DNA from: Gordonia rubripertincta
Lineage (GTDB): Bacteria > Actinomycetota > Actinomycetes > Mycobacteriales > Mycobacteriaceae
Assembly: GCF_038024875.1 (NCBI RefSeq)
Contig: NZ_CP136136.1
Location: forward strand, 2,108,001 to 2,172,000
Reading direction: 5' to 3'
DNA length: 64,000 nt
Under the pieces are notes generated by a model. That model made no database searches. It saw nothing but the letters and a program-made list of their open reading frames with translations, and was not told the origin of the DNA. A program made the translations under genes and the position numbers. Each line of letters opens with the position of its first letter. The first letter of the stretch is position 1. Shown here in pieces: positions 61,799 to 64,000 of this stretch.

Positions 61799-62669
61799 AT
61801 GTCGGATTCGATCCTGCTCACCCTCGACGGCACCCCAACACGATGCCGATGCGCCGTTCCTGCACGCCGACGACCTCGCGGCGGTACGCGGCGACGGCGT
61901 CTTCGAGACCCTCCTCGTCCGTGCCGGCCGGGCGCGCGGGGTGCGCCTGCACCTCGAACGCCTCGTGCGGAGCGCGACCGCGATGGAGCTGCCGGCGCCG
62001 GACCCCGACGAGTGGCGCGCGGCCGTCGAGAATGCGGTCAAGCTGTGGACTGCCGAGCACGGGACGTCGGACGAGGCGTTGCTGCGCCTGGTCTACACCC
62101 GTGGGCGCGAACACGGATACGCCCCGACGGCCTACCTGACCGTGGAGCGCGTGCCCGAGCGCGTCGCCTCCGCACGTGCCGACGGCGTCTCGGTGGTCAC
62201 CCTCGAGCGCGGCTTCTCCGTTGACCTGGCCGCCAAGGCGCCCTGGCAGCTCCTCGGTGCGAAGACGCTGAGCTACGCCACCAACATGGCCGCGCTGCGT
62301 CATGCCGCATCCGAGGGCTATGACGACGTCATCTTCGTCAGCAGCGAGGGGGCGGTGCTCGAGGGGCCGCGGTCGACGGTGGTCGCGGTGTACGGGGACA
62401 CGCTGGTCACCCCGCCGACCGAGATCGGCATCCTCGCCTCGACGACCGCGCAGGCCGTCTTCGATCTCGCCGTTGCGGAGGGCTGGAAGACCAAGGTCGA
62501 GATCCTGCGTCCGGAGGACCTCGTGGCGGCCGACTCGGTCTGGCTCGTCAGCAGCGTGACGCTCGCGGCCCGGGTCACCCATCTCAATCGGTACGTCATG
62601 CCGGTGCCGGCCGACGCAGACCGGTTTTCCGATTTGGTGGACCGAGCCATCGCCGCGGAAGACAATTGA
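61799..62669 (+). CDS. pabC: 4-amino-4-deoxychorismate lyase (class IV aminotransferase), disrupted by one frameshift
   Basis: About 289 residues when read through the break. The first frame gives MSDSILLTLDGT; after the run CCCC at 61833-61836 the next frame gives QHDADAPFLHADDLAAVRGDGVFETLL, which is the family N terminus (FLHADDLAAVRGDGVFET by pattern). Later features are RLHLERLVRS, LGAKTLSYATNMAALRHA with the pyridoxal-phosphate Lys, and SSEGAVLEGPRSTVVAV. Removing one C restores the frame at the point where homology begins. PabC makes p-aminobenzoate for folate and is usually intact, so an error is likely. The place equals Rv0812. Divergent from ygfZ. Confidence 0.88.
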
Positions 62670-62696
62670 TCCCGGTCACTCACCGATGATCCCGGG

Positions 62697-62719
62697 CCCG
62701 CGTCACACGTGATCGCGGG
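62697..62719 (+). terminator. Candidate hairpin after pabC
   Basis: CCCGCGTCAC (62697-62706) pairs with GTGATCGCGGG (62709-62719) with one extra base, around a two-base loop as written. There is no T-tract, so the call rests on position 27 bases after the pabC stop. Confidence 0.4.
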
Positions 62720-62806
62720 TGAGAGCGAATGCACCAGCGGCAGTGGCTCGATGGGACTTTTGGCGCTTGAACAGGCGCGGTGACCAGGCGTAACGTCGCG
62801 CCCAGG

Positions 62807-62829
62807 GCCTACTACTAAAGGTAGTAGGC
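62807..62829. promoter_or_regulatory. Perfect 9-base inverted repeat upstream of cydA
   Basis: GCCTACTAC (62807-62815) and GTAGTAGGC (62821-62829) around TAAAG. The TACTAC...GTAGTA core resembles BlaI/MecI-type operators. It lies 47 bases before the cydA start, where a repressor would block the promoter. Binding is not shown. Confidence 0.6.
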
Positions 62830-62876
62830 GACGTCGGCACCCGCCGGCTCAGCCGGTGACCTGATTCGAGGCATAC

Positions 62877-64000
62877 ATGGACGCTCTGGACGTCTCCAGA
62901 TGGCAATTCGGTATCACAACCGTCTATCACTTCATCCTGGTGCCGCTGACCATCGGTCTCGCACCGATGATCGCGGTCATGCAGACGGTGTGGCACGTCA
63001 CCGGCAACGAGCAGTGGCTGCGTGCGACCCGGTTCTTCGGCAAGCTCTTCCTGATCAACTTCGCGCTGGGCGTCGCCACCGGCATCGTGCAGGAGTTCCA
63101 GTTCGGGATGAACTGGAGTGAGTACAGCCGCTTCGTCGCGGATGTCTTCGGTGCGCCGCTGGCGCTGGAGGGCCTGGTCGCCTTCTTCCTGGAGTCGACC
63201 TTCATCGGACTCTGGATCTTCGGCTGGGACCGGTTGCCGCGGCGCGTCCATCTGGCGTGTATCTGGTTGGCGGCCATCGGTGTCAACGCGTCCGCGTACT
63301 TCATCATCGCCGCGAACTCGTGGATGCAGCACCCCGTCGGCGTCGAGTGGGACGAGACGCGCGGGCGCCCGGCGATGAACGACTTCTTCGCCGTCATCAC
63401 CAACAACACGACGCTCGCGGCCTTCCCGCACGTGATCGCCGGTGCGTTCCTCACCGCGGGCACCTTCGTCGCGGCCATCGGCATCTGGTGGATGGCCCGG
63501 AACACGTGGCGTGCCAAGAAATTGCGGGAGGCGCTCGAGACCGGTGACACCAGTGAGGTCCCGGAGAGCACGTCGCCGAGCCACGTCGACGCCACTCCGG
63601 AGGATCTGGAGTCCGACGCGCGCGACCTCTGGCGGCCGGTCACCCGGTTCGCGCTGTGGGTCACGCTCGTCTCCGGTGTCGCGCTGTTCATCACCGGTGA
63701 CATCCAGGCCCAGATCATGTTCAAGCAGCAGCCGATGAAGATGGCGTCGGCGGAATCACTCTGTGAGACCGAGACCGGTCCGGGATTCTCCGTTCTCTCC
63801 ATCGGACGCCAGAACAACTGCGACAACATCGATCACATCATCGAGATCCCCAAGATGCTGTCGTTCCTGGCCGACCACTCCTTCGATTCGACCCTCCAGG
63901 GCGTGGAGGAGTTGCAGGAGCAGTACGCGAAGGCCTTCGCCGACAACCCGGACGTGCCCGCCAACCAGAACTTCGCACCGAACCTCTTCGTCACCTACTG
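62877..64000 (+). CDS. cydA: Cytochrome bd quinol oxidase subunit I, N-terminal part (partial)
   Basis: 374 residues run off the right edge. The N terminus reads SRWQFGITTVYHFILVPLT, with heme b595 ligand His18. Glu98 and Glu106 (LALEGLVAFFLESTF) belong to the proton path near hemes b595 and d. His185 (AFPHVIAGAF) is the heme b558 ligand. A Q-loop-like region follows near 245-370. The enzyme is the high-affinity terminal oxidase used at low oxygen. No ribosome site is strong; ATTCGAGG lies upstream. cydB is expected outside the window. The dyad at 62807-62829 may control it. Confidence 0.93.
   Translation, partial: MDALDVSRWQFGITTVYHFILVPLTIGLAPMIAVMQTVWHVTGNEQWLRATRFFGKLFLINFALGVATGIVQEFQFGMNWSEYSRFVADVFGAPLALEGLVAFFLESTFIGLWIFGWDRLPRRVHLACIWLAAIGVNASAYFIIAANSWMQHPVGVEWDETRGRPAMNDFFAVITNNTTLAAFPHVIAGAFLTAGTFVAAIGIWWMARNTWRAKKLREALETGDTSEVPESTSPSHVDATPEDLESDARDLWRPVTRFALWVTLVSGVALFITGDIQAQIMFKQQPMKMASAESLCETETGPGFSVLSIGRQNNCDNIDHIIEIPKMLSFLADHSFDSTLQGVEELQEQYAKAFADNPDVPANQNFAPNLFVTY

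Overview
The window is high-G+C actinobacterial DNA. It most resembles a mycolic-acid-containing genus of the Mycobacteriales such as Gordonia or Rhodococcus; Gordonia is my best guess at low to moderate confidence. The clues are KstR- and KstR2-type operators beside steroid-ring genes, a purL...purF-purM-DUF3073-ygfZ-pabC gene order like that of Mycobacterium tuberculosis (Rv0803 to Rv0812), an EccA-type AAA ATPase, and an RNase-free, tightly overlapped (ATGA) operon style. No rRNA, tRNA, CRISPR array, insertion sequence or phage gene was recognised.

Region 1 (1-8219, + strand) is a compact catabolic operon: the end of a cyclohexanone-monooxygenase-type Baeyer-Villiger monooxygenase (BVMO), an esterase, two short-chain dehydrogenases, a second (4-hydroxyacetophenone-monooxygenase-like) BVMO carrying a frameshift, a ketosteroid-dehydrogenase-like flavoprotein, a small Cys-rich protein and an HsaD-like C-C hydrolase. 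It looks built to oxidise a (poly)cyclic ketone, turn it into a lactone or ester, hydrolyse it and desaturate the product; the substrate is unknown. Regulators and accessory genes follow (8251-12849: two small alpha/beta-barrel proteins, PadR, IclR, an old-yellow-enzyme reductase, TetR), then a Liv-type ABC importer (13168-17916) whose two permeases and one ATPase are fused into one 920-residue protein.

Region 2 (18028-40020) is a steroid-degradation island. A double KstR operator precedes hsaE-hsaG-hsaF, which degrade the ring-derived C6 dienoate to pyruvate and propionyl-CoA. A flavin dehydrogenase follows, then a LysR/TDT-transporter pair and several housekeeping genes. A divergent promoter with two KstR boxes drives kshA plus a small Cys-rich partner on one side, and hsaA-hsaC-hsaB followed by a DUF1214 protein, an SDR and a sulfotransferase-like protein on the other. 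Past a TMEM175-like membrane protein, a perfect KstR2 box precedes an enoyl-CoA hydratase and three acyl-CoA dehydrogenases in the order expected for fadE31-32-33 (C/D-ring degradation). hsaD is missing from the hsa operon; the only candidate in the window is the hydrolase at 7308-8219.

Region 3 (40034-48161) holds a secreted protein, an IclR regulator facing cysD-cysNC across a perfect palindrome, cysQ, two envelope proteins and an eccA with no other ESX gene beside it. Region 4 (48358-64000) is mainly core metabolism: purL, small membrane proteins, a GDPD-like enzyme, a reductase with its own KstR box, a GCS2 ligase, purF, purM, DUF3073, MOSC, ygfZ, pabC (frameshifted) and the first part of cydA.

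Three genes (BVMO at 3220, solute-binding protein at 13168, pabC at 61799) are each broken by one apparent extra C in a run of four or five Cs. The shared pattern suggests sequencing error rather than three real pseudogenes.
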